Assembly (NCBI GenBank): GCA_030696455.1
Contig: JAUYSH010000054.1
Span: 1-55,148, forward strand
Source of the DNA: Elusimicrobiota bacterium
Lineage (GTDB): Bacteria; Elusimicrobiota; Elusimicrobia; UBA1565; UBA9628
Direction: 5' to 3'
Length of the DNA: 55,148 nt
Shown: positions 4,754-14,000 of the stretch, piece by piece
Layout of the letters: every line of letters starts with the position of its first letter
How positions within the stretch are numbered: the stretch's first letter is position 1
The notes under the pieces: generated by a model
The model's input: only the letters and a program-made list of their open reading frames with translations
Databases searched by the model: none
What the model was told of the DNA's origin: nothing
Translations under genes and position numbers: made by a program

Positions 4754-5527
4754 CTATGCCCGGCGCTTGAAGGCGAACGGCCCGAACGCCTGCATCACCG
4801 GCATCACCTGCAGGCGGTTGACGTTGACGCGGCGCGGCAAGGTGGCCGACCAGTAGATCGTCTCGGCGACGTCGTCGGCCGACAGGGCGTCGATCCCCTG
4901 ATAGGGCGCGGCGGCCTGCGCGGCGTCCCCGTGAAAACGCACGAGCGAGAACTCCGTCTCGGCCAGGCCCGGCTCGACGCTCGTCACGCGCACGTTGGCG
5001 CCGAGGAGGTCGGCCCGGAGGTTCAGCCCGAACTGCTTGACGAAGGCCTTGGTGGCGCCGTAGACGTTCCCGCCCGGATACGGATAGTCCGCCGCAGTCG
5101 ACCCGAGCAGGATCACGTGCCCCTCGTCGCGCGCGACCATGCCGGGCAGGACCGCCCGCACGGTGTACAGCAGGCCGTTGATATTGGTCGCGACCATCGT
5201 GTCCCAGTCGTCCAGGCTCGCCTCGTGCGCCGGCCCGAGGCCGAGCGCCAGGCCCGCGTTGGCCACGACCACGTTGATCTTGGCGAACGCCTTGGGCAGC
5301 GAGCCCAGCGCGGCCTCGACATGGCGCCGCTCGCGGACGTCGAACGCCGCGATCCGGCAGCGGGCGCCGAGCTCCTTGCGCAGCGCCCGGAGGCGGTCGG
5401 CGCGGCGGCCGGTCGCGATCACCTTCGCGCCGGCCTGGATGAAGCGGCGGCACACGGCCGCGCCGAAGCCTGAGGTGGCGCCGGTGACTAGGACGGTGAG
5501 GCTCTTGGGATCGATCGAAGATCTCAT
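4754..5527 (-). CDS. Short-chain dehydrogenase/reductase (YdfG-like)
   Basis: This classical SDR has a TGATSGFGAAV nucleotide-binding motif near residue 15 and an arginine-rich TGRRADRL that favours NADPH. It also has a VVANAGLALG motif, a catalytic Ser in LLGSTAADYPYPGG, and YGATK with the catalytic Tyr and Lys. The closest pattern is YdfG, the NADP-dependent 3-hydroxy acid / malonic semialdehyde reductase. ATG 5527 gives a 257-residue protein of typical length. An in-frame start at 5587 would add 20 residues without homology. It is divergent from the epimerase gene at 5571, with about 40 bp between the two starts. Confidence 0.85.
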   Translation of the reverse strand: MRSSIDPKSLTVLVTGATSGFGAAVCRRFIQAGAKVIATGRRADRLRALRKELGARCRIAAFDVRERRHVEAALGSLPKAFAKINVVVANAGLALGLGPAHEASLDDWDTMVATNINGLLYTVRAVLPGMVARDEGHVILLGSTAADYPYPGGNVYGATKAFVKQFGLNLRADLLGANVRVTSVEPGLAETEFSLVRFHGDAAQAAAPYQGIDALSADDVAETIYWSATLPRRVNVNRLQVMPVMQAFGPFAFKRRA

Positions 5528-5570
5528 ATCGGTGCCCGCATAATACCAAATGAGGTAAACTTCCCCGGTC

Positions 5571-6545
5571 ATGAGGCTCCTCGTCATCGGCGGGACTTTG
5601 TTCGTGGGCCGTCACTACGTCGCGGCGGCCCTGGCGCGCGGGCACAGCGTCACCTTGTTCAACCGCGGGCGTCGCGGCCCGGAGCTTTTCCCGGAAGCCG
5701 AGAGGCTTCGCGGAGACCGCGACGGCGACCTCGCGGCGCTCCACGGCCGGGAGTTCGACGCGGTGTTCGACCCCTCGGCCTACAAGCCGGAGCAGGTCCA
5801 AGCGTTGCTCGCCGCGCTCGGCGGCCGAGTCGGGCACTACACGTTCATCTCGAGCATCTCCGCCTACGGGACCTTTCCCCCCGGCCGCGCCTACGACGAG
5901 GAAACGCCCCTCGCGGCCGGCAACGAGGGCTACGGGCCGCTCAAGGCGCGGTGCGAGGAGGCGCTCGAGGAAGCTCTCCCCGGACGCGCCGCCGTCGTGC
6001 GCCCGGGGCTCATCGTCGGGCCGCACGATCCGACGGACCGCTTCACCTACTGGCCCCGGCGCATCGCCGAGGGCGGCGCGGTCCTGGCTCCGGGGCGCCC
6101 GGAGCGACCGGTCCAGTTCATCGACGCGCGCGACCTCGCCGAGTGGTGCGTGCGCCTGGCCGAGGAGGGCCGGGCGGGGCGCTTCAACGCGGCGGGGCCG
6201 GCGGCCACGCTGACGATGGGCGCGTTCCTGGACTCGTGCCGCGCCGAGCTGGGCTCGAACGCCCGCCTGCGTTGGGCGCCCGATGAGAAGCTGCTCGCGG
6301 CGGGGGTCACGCCCTGGACCGAGCTGCCGCTGTGGGTCCCCGCAACGGACCCGGGGCACGGGGGGGTCATGCTCTGCGACAACCGGCGGGCGCTCGCCGC
6401 CGGCCTGACCTTCCGTCCGGCCGCCGACACGATACGCGCGACCTTCGAGTGGGACCGGGCCGAGCCTCGGCCTCTTGAAAGCTCGCCGATACGCGTCGCC
6501 CCCCTGACCCGCGAGCGCGAGGCCGACCTTCTCGGAGGACTATGA
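5571..6545 (+). CDS. NAD-dependent epimerase/dehydratase family protein
   Basis: This 324-residue atypical SDR starts with GGTLFVGRHYV (nucleotide-binding glycine motif) directly at the N-terminus. It also has DPSAYKPEQV, a SSISAYGTF segment corresponding to the catalytic region, YGPLKARCEE in the YxxxK position, and VRPGLIVGPHDPTDRFTYWP. The pattern is that of the plant CSP41/isoflavone reductase-like group often annotated as NAD-dependent epimerase; substrate unknown. TAAACT ends 9 nt before ATG 5571 and no Shine-Dalgarno is present. It overlaps the VOC gene by 4 nt (ATGA), so they are translationally coupled. Confidence 0.8.
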   Translation: MRLLVIGGTLFVGRHYVAAALARGHSVTLFNRGRRGPELFPEAERLRGDRDGDLAALHGREFDAVFDPSAYKPEQVQALLAALGGRVGHYTFISSISAYGTFPPGRAYDEETPLAAGNEGYGPLKARCEEALEEALPGRAAVVRPGLIVGPHDPTDRFTYWPRRIAEGGAVLAPGRPERPVQFIDARDLAEWCVRLAEEGRAGRFNAAGPAATLTMGAFLDSCRAELGSNARLRWAPDEKLLAAGVTPWTELPLWVPATDPGHGGVMLCDNRRALAAGLTFRPAADTIRATFEWDRAEPRPLESSPIRVAPLTREREADLLGGL

Positions 6546-6925
6546 CCGCTCATTTCATCCTGTATGTCGCGGACCAGAAGAGCAGCGCTCGATTCTACGA
6601 ACGGGCGCTGGAGCTCAAGCCGCGGCTCGACGTCCCGGGCATGACCGAGTTCGACCTCGGAGCGGGCGCGGTGCTCGGGCTCATGCCCTCGGCCGGCATC
6701 CGGCGCCTGCTCGGCGCCAAACTGCCAGATCCGGCCGAAGGGGACGGCATCCCGCGCGCGGAGCTGTATCTGCTCGTCGAGGATCCGGCCGTAGGACATC
6801 GCCGCGCGCTCGAGGCCGGAGCGGCCGAGCTCAGCGCGCTGGCGCCGCGGGACTGGGGCCACGTCGCCGCCTACAGCCTCGATCCCGACGGCCACGTGCT
6901 GGCCTTCGCGAAAGCCGCTCCATGA
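6542..6925 (+). CDS. VOC (glyoxalase-like) domain protein
   Basis: This 127-residue protein has the paired beta-alpha-beta pattern of the vicinal oxygen chelate fold: FILYVADQKSSARFYERALEL at the N-terminus, an ELYLLVEDP strand near the middle and AAYSLDPDGHVLAFA at the C-terminus. The characteristic DPDG turn is present. Metal ligands are not complete enough to assign glyoxalase activity. The start overlaps the epimerase stop, and a strong bidirectional terminator follows. Confidence 0.8.
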   Translation: MTAHFILYVADQKSSARFYERALELKPRLDVPGMTEFDLGAGAVLGLMPSAGIRRLLGAKLPDPAEGDGIPRAELYLLVEDPAVGHRRALEAGAAELSALAPRDWGHVAAYSLDPDGHVLAFAKAAP

Positions 6926-6938
6926 GAAAGGCGAATAA

Positions 6939-6969
6939 AAAGCCCCGCGGCGCTGCGCCGCGGGGCTTT
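6939..6969. terminator. Bidirectional intrinsic terminator
   Basis: A 14-bp perfect stem (6939-6952 with 6956-6969) with a CTG loop has A residues on one side and T residues on the other. It separates the + strand VOC gene from the - strand peroxiredoxin gene and can serve both. Confidence 0.88.
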
Positions 6970-6985
6970 CCTTCGAGCGTTTCGC

Positions 6986-7471
6986 TTACTTGAGCTTGGC
7001 GAGCTCGGCTTCGAGCTCCTTGTAGTCGCGCTCCTTGGTGATGTCGCCCTCGACCTTCACGAAGGCCACCTTCCCGTCGGAGCCGACGAGCACGGTCGCG
7101 CGCTGGGAGATGTTGCCGCCCGGGTGGAACAGGCCGTAGGCCTTGATCGCCGTCCGGTGCATGTCGGCGAGAAGCGTGTGCTTCAGGCCCATCTGCGCCT
7201 TGTACGCCTTGTGCGACCACACGGAATCGACGGAGATGCCGAACACCTGCGCGAACTGCTCGTAGCGCGACAGGTCCTGGGAGAAGCACGCGTTCTCCTT
7301 GGAGCACGTCGGGGAGAAGTCGAGCGGGTAGAAGAACAAGGCGACGGGCTTCTTGCCCTTGAACTCGGAGAGCGTCCACTCCTTCTTCTCGGAATCGGGC
7401 AGCTTGAAGTCGGGCGCGACGGCTCCGACCTGGATCGGCGTCGTCTCGGGCGCGGCGGTGGCGGTGGTCAT
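6986..7471 (-). CDS. Peroxiredoxin (AhpC/TSA family)
   Basis: This 161-residue thiol peroxidase has APDFKLPD near residue 20, FFYPLDFSPTCSKE with the peroxidatic Cys near residue 55, and GISVDSVWSHKAY. A further Cys lies near residue 63 (ENACF), close to the peroxidatic one; a C-terminal resolving Cys is not seen. It would reduce peroxides in the cytoplasm and fits the window's oxidative-stress genes (rubrerythrin, exported KatG, PerR). AGGAG a few nt upstream supports the start. Confidence 0.88.
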   Translation of the reverse strand: MTTATAAPETTPIQVGAVAPDFKLPDSEKKEWTLSEFKGKKPVALFFYPLDFSPTCSKENACFSQDLSRYEQFAQVFGISVDSVWSHKAYKAQMGLKHTLLADMHRTAIKAYGLFHPGGNISQRATVLVGSDGKVAFVKVEGDITKERDYKELEAELAKLK

Positions 7472-7487
7472 TTATGTCTCCTGGTTA

Positions 7488-7555
7488 TGGTGTCAGGCAT
7501 ATCGTTCTTTGCATAAGTCGCCCGAGTTATGCAAAGAACGATATGCCTGACACCA
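7488..7555. repeat. REPIN-like 29-bp perfect inverted repeat
   Basis: TGGTGTCAGGC begins a 29-nt arm (7488-7516) that recurs perfectly as the reverse complement at 7527-7555, with a 10-nt loop. It fills the space between the Mrp and peroxiredoxin genes. The GGTGTCAGGC core is the sort of palindrome half that occurs in dispersed REP elements. It could also form a very stable RNA hairpin upstream of mrp's 3' end. No transposase is nearby. Confidence 0.8.
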
Positions 7556-7558
7556 ATT

Positions 7559-8638
7559 TTAAGCTTTGACGAGCTTGATCTCGAGGGGCTTGGAGGTCGC
7601 GTTGCGGATGCTGACCTGGGCGGCGACCTTGCGGGCGGCTTCGCGGAAGGCCTTGGCGGGGGCGGAGTCGGGGTGCGAGAGGACGAGGGGCTTGCCGTCC
7701 TCGCTGGCCTGGCCGATCTTCGGGTCTAGAGGAATGGTGCCCAGCAGATCGATGCCGTGGTTCTTCTTGAGGGCGGCGGCGCTGCCCTCGGCGAAGATCT
7801 TGCTCTCCTTGGAGCAGTGCGGGCAGATGAAGCCGGACATGTTCTCGATGGCGCCCAGTATCGGCACGTTGAGCTTCTTGAACATGGCGACGGCCTTGCG
7901 CACGTCGGAGAGGGCGATCGACTGAGGCGTGGTCACGATGACGGAGCCCGCGATCGGCACGGTCTGGCAGAGCGTGAGCTGGACGTCGCCGGTGCCCGGC
8001 GGGAGGTCGAGGATGAGGTAGTCGAGCTCACCCCACTTCACGTCTTTCAAGAACTGGGTGATCGCGCCGTGCAGCATCGGGCCGCGCCAGATGACCGGGG
8101 CGTCGGGGTCCATGAGGAAGCCCATGGACATGACCTTCACGCCGTGGTTCTCGGCCGGCTCGATCTTGTTGTCGGGGCCGGCCATGGGCTTGTAGTTTGA
8201 GACGCCCATCATCTGGGGCTGATTCGGTCCGTAGATGTCGGCGTCCATGAGGCCGACGCGCGCGCCGTCGAGGGCGAGCGACACGGCGATGTTGGAGGCG
8301 ACGGTGGACTTGCCCACGCCGCCCTTGCCGGCGGCGATCGCGATGAGGTTCTTCACGCCGGGCGGCAGGATGTTCTCCAGCCGCGCGTCCTTCTTGACCG
8401 AGGCCGTCATGTTGATCTTGACGGACTTCACGCCGGCGACCTTCTTGACCGCCTCCTCCGCCTCGAGCTGCATCATGCCCTTGAGCGGACAGGCGGGGGT
8501 GGTGAGCACGTAGTCGAAGCTCACCACCCCCCCTTCCACGACGAGGTTCTGCACCATGCCGAGCGTCACGATGTCCTTGTGAAGCTCCGGCTCGATGCAC
8601 GTCGACAGCGCCTTCAAAACCTCGTCCTTGGTGGCCAT
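7559..8638 (-). CDS. mrp: Mrp/ApbC-family Fe-S cluster carrier ATPase
   Basis: The 359 residues comprise an N-terminal MIP18/DUF59 domain (about 1-80, with the conserved Cys in TPACPLKGMM) and a P-loop ATPase. The ATPase has a deviant Walker A GKGGVGKST near residue 105, DADIYGPNQPQMMG, DLPPGTGDVQL, and the cluster-binding CPHC near residue 275. The family carries and delivers Fe-S clusters in the cytosol. AAGGAG precedes the ATG at 8638. It lies 12 bp downstream of glnN, so they may form one transcript. The A-type carriers at 21.2 kb belong to the same pathway. Confidence 0.92.
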   Translation of the reverse strand: MATKDEVLKALSTCIEPELHKDIVTLGMVQNLVVEGGVVSFDYVLTTPACPLKGMMQLEAEEAVKKVAGVKSVKINMTASVKKDARLENILPPGVKNLIAIAAGKGGVGKSTVASNIAVSLALDGARVGLMDADIYGPNQPQMMGVSNYKPMAGPDNKIEPAENHGVKVMSMGFLMDPDAPVIWRGPMLHGAITQFLKDVKWGELDYLILDLPPGTGDVQLTLCQTVPIAGSVIVTTPQSIALSDVRKAVAMFKKLNVPILGAIENMSGFICPHCSKESKIFAEGSAAALKKNHGIDLLGTIPLDPKIGQASEDGKPLVLSHPDSAPAKAFREAARKVAAQVSIRNATSKPLEIKLVKA

Positions 8639-8649
8639 GGCAAAACTCC

Positions 8650-10827
8650 TTACATCAGGAACAGCATCTCACGGTACTTCGGAAGCGGCCAAGAGGCGGC
8701 CGGCATCAGAAGCTCGAGCCCGTCGATCTCGACGCGGATCTTGTCGAAGCAGGGCTTGACCTTGTCGCAGTAGGCGTAAGCCTTCTTCTCGACGTCGGCC
8801 TCCGCGTCGGCCTTGGCCAGCGCGGCCTGCAGCTCGTCGACGCCGATGAGCGCGCGCTCCACCTTCTCCGAGACCGTGCGCAGCAGCGACGCCTGGGCCG
8901 GCGCGTTGATGCCGTTGGAGGACAGGGAGGCGAGCGTCTTCGAGAGCTCGTTCTGGTACTCGACGGCCGCCGGGACGAACAAGGTGCTCGCCATCTCGAG
9001 CATGAGCTTGGCCTCGATGTCGATGTCCTTGGCGTACTTCTCGAGGAGGATGTGGTAGCGGGAGTGCGTCTCCTCCTCGGTGAGCACGCCGAGCTTGGCG
9101 AACAGCGCGACGGACTTCTTCAGCGCGAAGCCCTTCAAGGCCGCGGGCGTGGTCTTCTCGTTGGGCAGGCCGCGCTTCTGCGCTTCCTTGACCCACTCCT
9201 CGGAGTAGTTGTTGCCCTCGAAGCAGACGGCCTTCGACTCCGTGTAGTACTGGCGCAGGACGCCGGTGACGGCCTCCTTCAGGGTCTTGCCCTTCTTCAG
9301 CGCCGCGTCGATCTCCTTCTTCGTCGCGAGGAGCTGGCCCGCGACGATGGTGTTGAGCGTCGACATGGGGATGGCGTTGTTCGCCGACGCGCCGACGGCG
9401 CGGAACTCGAACTTGTTGCCGGTGAAGGCGAAGGGCGAGGTCCGGTTGCGGTCGGTGTTGTCCTTGATGACCGCCGGGATGTGGTCGATGCCGAGCGAGA
9501 TCCACTGAGGGTCGGTCCCCTTCGAGGTCACGCCCTTCTCGAGGTCGTTGAGGACGCTCGTGAGCTGGGCGCCGAGGAAGATCGACATGATCGCCGGCGG
9601 AGCCTCGTTGGCGCCGAGGCGGTGGTCGTTCCCGGAGGAGGCGATCGCCGCGCGCAGCAGCAGGCCGTGCGTGTGGACGGCCTTGATGATGGACACGAGG
9701 AAGGTCAGGAACTGAAGGTTCTCGTGCGGCGTGGCGCCCGGCGACAGCAGGTTCTTGCCGGTATCGGTCCCGAGAGACCAATTATTGTGCTTGCCCGAGC
9801 CGTTGACGCCCGCGAAGGGCTTCTCGTAGGTCAGGGCGGCCAGGCCGTGGCGCTCCGCGACCCGCTTCATGATGTCCATGACGAGCTGGTTGTGGTCGAC
9901 GGCGACGTTGGCTTCCTCGTAGACGGGGGCGCACTCGAACTGGTGGGGCGCCACCTCGTTGTGGCGCGTCTTGAGCGGTATGCCGAGCTTGAAGCACTCG
10001 CTCTCGAAGTCGACCATGAAGGCGAGCACGCGATCCTTGATCGCGCCGAAGTAATGGTCCTCGAGCTGCTGGCCCTTCGGCGACGCGGCGCCGAAGAGGG
10101 TGCGGCCGGCGAGCAGGAGGTCGGGGCGCGCGTCGAAGTACTCCTTGTCGATCAGGAAGTACTCCTGCTCGGCGCCGAGCGTGGCGACGACCTTTTTGGC
10201 GTCGCTCGAGAACAGCGACAGCACGCCGAGCGCCGCGTTGTTGAGCGCGGTGATCGAGCGCAGCAGCGGGGTCTTGGTATCTAAGGCGTGCCCGGTATAT
10301 GAGACGAAGCAGGTCGGGATGCACAGCGTCGACCCGGTCTCCTGCTCGAGGATGAACGCCGGCGACGTCGGATCCCACGCCGTGTAGCCGCGCGCCTCGA
10401 ACGTCACGCGCAGGCCGCCCGACGGGAAGGAGGACGCGTCCGGCTCGGCCTGGGTGAGCATCGCGCCGGTGAACGTCTCCATGACCTTGCCGTTGCCGGT
10501 CGGGTCGATGAACGCGTCGTGCTTCTCGGCGGTGGCCCCGGTCAGCGGCTGGAACCAGTGGCAATAGTGGGTGGCGCCCTTCTGTATCGCCCACGTCTTC
10601 ATGGCGGAGGCCACGGCGTTGGCGGACTCCAAATCAAGTCTTTCGCCTTTAGAGGCGGCGTCCTGGACCTTGCGGAAGGTGTCCTTCGGAAGAAGGAGCT
10701 TCATGGTCTCGAGGCCGAACACGTTGCAGCCGTAGTAGTCGGAAACCTTGGGGCGGGCGGGGGCGGCGGTGCGGGACTTGGACTTGGCGGTCATCGGATC
10801 AACGGCTCCATGCATTCTGGGGGTCAT
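8650..10827 (-). CDS. glnN: Glutamine synthetase type III
   Basis: This 725-residue ATP-dependent ligase makes glutamine from glutamate and ammonia. The length and motifs are those of the large GSIII class: an N-terminal [24 protein letters not shown], the EQEYFLID strand, [12 protein letters not shown], a GSGKHNNWS motif, and [18 protein letters not shown] 10827 is chosen because GGAGG lies 4 nt upstream; an alternative ATG at 10794 is weaker. GSIII is not regulated by adenylylation. The gene is divergent from the giant membrane-protein gene. Confidence 0.93.
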   Translation of the reverse strand: MTPRMHGAVDPMTAKSKSRTAAPARPKVSDYYGCNVFGLETMKLLLPKDTFRKVQDAASKGERLDLESANAVASAMKTWAIQKGATHYCHWFQPLTGATAEKHDAFIDPTGNGKVMETFTGAMLTQAEPDASSFPSGGLRVTFEARGYTAWDPTSPAFILEQETGSTLCIPTCFVSYTGHALDTKTPLLRSITALNNAALGVLSLFSSDAKKVVATLGAEQEYFLIDKEYFDARPDLLLAGRTLFGAASPKGQQLEDHYFGAIKDRVLAFMVDFESECFKLGIPLKTRHNEVAPHQFECAPVYEEANVAVDHNQLVMDIMKRVAERHGLAALTYEKPFAGVNGSGKHNNWSLGTDTGKNLLSPGATPHENLQFLTFLVSIIKAVHTHGLLLRAAIASSGNDHRLGANEAPPAIMSIFLGAQLTSVLNDLEKGVTSKGTDPQWISLGIDHIPAVIKDNTDRNRTSPFAFTGNKFEFRAVGASANNAIPMSTLNTIVAGQLLATKKEIDAALKKGKTLKEAVTGVLRQYYTESKAVCFEGNNYSEEWVKEAQKRGLPNEKTTPAALKGFALKKSVALFAKLGVLTEEETHSRYHILLEKYAKDIDIEAKLMLEMASTLFVPAAVEYQNELSKTLASLSSNGINAPAQASLLRTVSEKVERALIGVDELQAALAKADAEADVEKKAYAYCDKVKPCFDKIRVEIDGLELLMPAASWPLPKYREMLFLM

Positions 10828-10999
10828 CTTCCCTCCATTTGATTTTGGTTCGCGACGGATTATCCAGGGGCAGCTTATATCGCCGCCGTCGGGCCTCCTC
10901 CGTCGAGGATTATCTTACGAATCTTCCCCAAGCCAAGTCCAGGGTGCCAGGGTCCTAGGCGGGTCCCAGAAATGTATGGGACATATACCGAAACAATGT

Positions 11000-11013
11000 T
11001 GGGTCCCCGGACC
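11000..11013. repeat. Short palindrome upstream of the giant gene
   Basis: GGGTCCCCGGACCC forms a 6-bp stem ~40 nt before the start codon. Similar GC-rich palindromes (GGGTCCGGAGACCC near 47119-47132, CGGCCCTAGGCCG near 38797) lie before other genes for exported proteins. It may be an operator or part of a stable upstream hairpin. Confidence 0.4.
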
Positions 11014-11049
11014 CGTACGAATAACAAAGCTTACGCGATAGAATCGGCC

Positions 11050-14000
11050 ATGGCCAACTTCAAGCGCTCGATATTCTGCCGCTTCATCGCCTCTTTTCTG
11101 TCTTTTGTTTTGATCCAGACGGCCCCGGGCATGGGTGTCTATCAGGCCCTCGCCCAGGTCAAGGTGAATATGGGCGCGTCTGGAACGGCCAGCGGGGCCC
11201 CCGTTCGAGTGCAGATCGCGGTGCCGTCCGCGAACGCAATTTTGACTCCAAACGCCGTCCTCGGCCTCAACCCCAGCCTTTCCGTTACGAATGTCGTTCC
11301 GAATTTAGTTACCCCTTCCGTTGCCGTTAAAACGAATCAAGCCGCGCAAATGCCGGCCATTCCGGTCACTCCCCTCTCTTTCAAGCCCTCCACCCTTCCT
11401 GCCGCGGCGAAATCCGTTTCCGTCAACGCCGCGGTTCCCGCGTCCGCGTTGACCCCGAACGCCGTTCCCTCCGCCGCTTCGGAGCTCGTTAAGACGGGCG
11501 CTTCCCTATCCAATATCTCCGTCGAGAAGCAGTCCCCCGCCCTCCTCACGACTTTGTCCCGCCTCTTCGACGGCACCCGCTCATATAAAGGAACCCTCTC
11601 CGTCCCCGCCGCCGCCGCGATCGCCGATCCCCGTCCTTCCGCCTTGGCCGCCCCCTCCACCCTCGCCCCCGCCGCTCCCGATTCCCAAATCCCCGTTCCT
11701 TCCAGCAACGAAACCCCTTCGGCCCCCAGCCGCTCACGCGTAAGCATCGGCCTCGGCCTCGCCGCCCTCGGCGGCGCCGCCGCGTGGTACACCTCCGCCT
11801 GGGCCGTCACCGTCCTCGGCCCGCTGCTCGCTCCGTTCGTCGCCGTCCCCGCCCTCGCCCTCGCCGTCGGCTGGATATCGCTCGGAACCCTCGCCGGCTT
11901 CGCCGCCTTCTCCGTCGAGACCTGGAAAGACTTCCCCTCCGACCTCAAGACCAGCGCCCTCTCCGCCGGCGCGATGACCTTCCGCTTCTGGGCCCGCTTC
12001 GGCCTGATCTTCGACTCCGTCCTTCGCGGCGGCTCGACGGATGAGGCCATGAAGAAGGAGCTCTCGGCCAACATCCTGACGTACCCTATCATCGCCTGGC
12101 TGTTCGTCCTCGCCGGCTACGCGATGTCCCCGGTCGCCTTCATCATAGGCTCGGCGTACCGCCTCGTCGGCACGCCCTTCCTCGCGGCCTTCCGCGGGGC
12201 TCGTGAAGTCATCGTCGGCTTCCTTCCGTGGATGGCGCGCGTGTTCCGCTTCCTCGGCCGTCTCGTCGTGCGCATCTTCCCTTTCATGGGCGGCTTCATC
12301 ATCGGCGGCCTCAAGACCATGTTCTTCGGCGCCGCCGCGGGCGCCGCCGTCCTCGCCGGCCCGATCGGCCGCGACGCGTTCACGAGCGACTATAAGGCCG
12401 TCTCCGTCCCCGGCTGGATCGCCTTCCGCCTGACCCAATTGGCCGCGCTCGCCGCGATCCTCCTCACCGGCGCCGTCGGCGCCGTGCTCGGCCTGCTCTC
12501 GAGCCCCGTGCACGTCGTCATGGGCGCCCTCGAATTGGCCTTCGACTGGTCCGGCCTCAGCCCCAAGGGCGAGGCGTTCTTCACGCGCTGGATGAAGGCC
12601 GTCAAGAACGACGGCGGCTTGACCGCTTTGCTCGATCGCGGCTTCCCCCTCGCCGAGACGAACCTCTCGCTCGCGGCGCGCCTGACCCGCGTGCTCAACG
12701 GCGCCGCCATCTCCCTCTACACCGCGCTGTTCCTGCCCTTCGTCTCGCTCGCGACCATCGTCCGCGCGTCGCGCGCCGCCTACCGCGGCGAGGACAAGCG
12801 CAGCCCGGACGGCACCGAGCGCAAGGATGAGAAGGGCTCGGAGCCGCCCGTCGCTCCGCGCGCCGGCGTCGTCCTTCCCGCCGCGCTCGGCGCGCTCGGC
12901 GCCGCCGCCGGCGTCGCCGCGGCCCTCTATTTCCTCGTGGCCCCCCTGGTCCTGCTCGACCTCGGCCTGCTCGCCGCGGCCGCGCTTCTCGGCGGCGGCG
13001 CCGGCCTGGCGCTGAGCCAGCCGCAGGCGTGGACGGGCGCGGTGACCGGCACGATCGCCGAGGGCTCCCTGGCCGCCAAGCAATCCTTCGGGGGCTGGCG
13101 CGACGCCGGCGCCCGCACGGCCGCCGCCCTTCGCGGCGACGCCGTCCCGCGCGCGTCCGAGTCCGTCGTGGCACTCGCGATCCCGACCGTGCTCGGCGCG
13201 ATCGCCGCCGTCCTGTCCGCCGTCGCCGGCGCCGCGCAGGCCGCCGCCTCCAAGACCGCCGCCGCCGCGTGGGCCGGCTTCATGGCCGTGATCACGCAGT
13301 TCCTCCCCGCCCTCAAGCGCTTCTTCAACTGGGCGCTCGAGGTCCTCAAGGACATCGTGCCCTTCGCCTTCGGCTTCCTCTTCGGCACGATCCTCGGCGT
13401 GTTCAAGTCGGGCTGGTTCGTCGCTTCGAACCTGTTCCGCCCGGTCGAAGCGGTCTTCAAGCGCGAGGACGCCGTCGGTTCCAAGGCCTCGGAAGCCCAG
13501 ATCGGCGCCGGCGTCCTGATGGGACTGACCTTGGTCGTGCCCGCGCTCGCCGCTTTCGCCGGCTCCTTCGCCGTCGGCATGATCGCCGGCATCCCCGTCG
13601 CGCTGACCCACGGCGTCGCCCTCGGCGTGCGCTGGGCCGGCACGGGCGAGAAGTCCGAATCCTTCTTCAGGAATTGGGAACGTCGCTCGCTGCCCAACGC
13701 GCTGAGAGCGGCGCGCAAGGTCGCGGACATCGGCCTCAGCGGCGAAGGCGCCGAGCTGCCGGTCTGGCGCGTGTACGTGCGCCTGGCGAGCTTCCTGCTC
13801 GCCGCGATCCCCTCGACGATCGCGCTCGTCGTCTCCGGCGGCGCCGCTTACCTGCGAAGCCTGTCCGACGCCAAGCTCGGCGATTCGAAGGCCGCGTCCG
13901 GAACGTCTTCCTCCGAGGCCTCCGCTCCGGCCCCGGCTCCCAAGCCGGAGCAGGCTCCCGTCGGCAAGCCGCCCGTCTGGCTCGCCGCCGCGACCGGCGC

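Noticed and set aside
4656-6359. 567-codon minus-strand frame across the SDR and epimerase genes
   Set aside because: No motifs; both real genes have clear Rossmann signatures in other frames.
10828-11049. Glutamine riboswitch upstream of glnN
   Set aside because: No match to the conserved glnA-RNA or downstream-peptide motif could be seen; only GC-rich hairpins and the Shine-Dalgarno.
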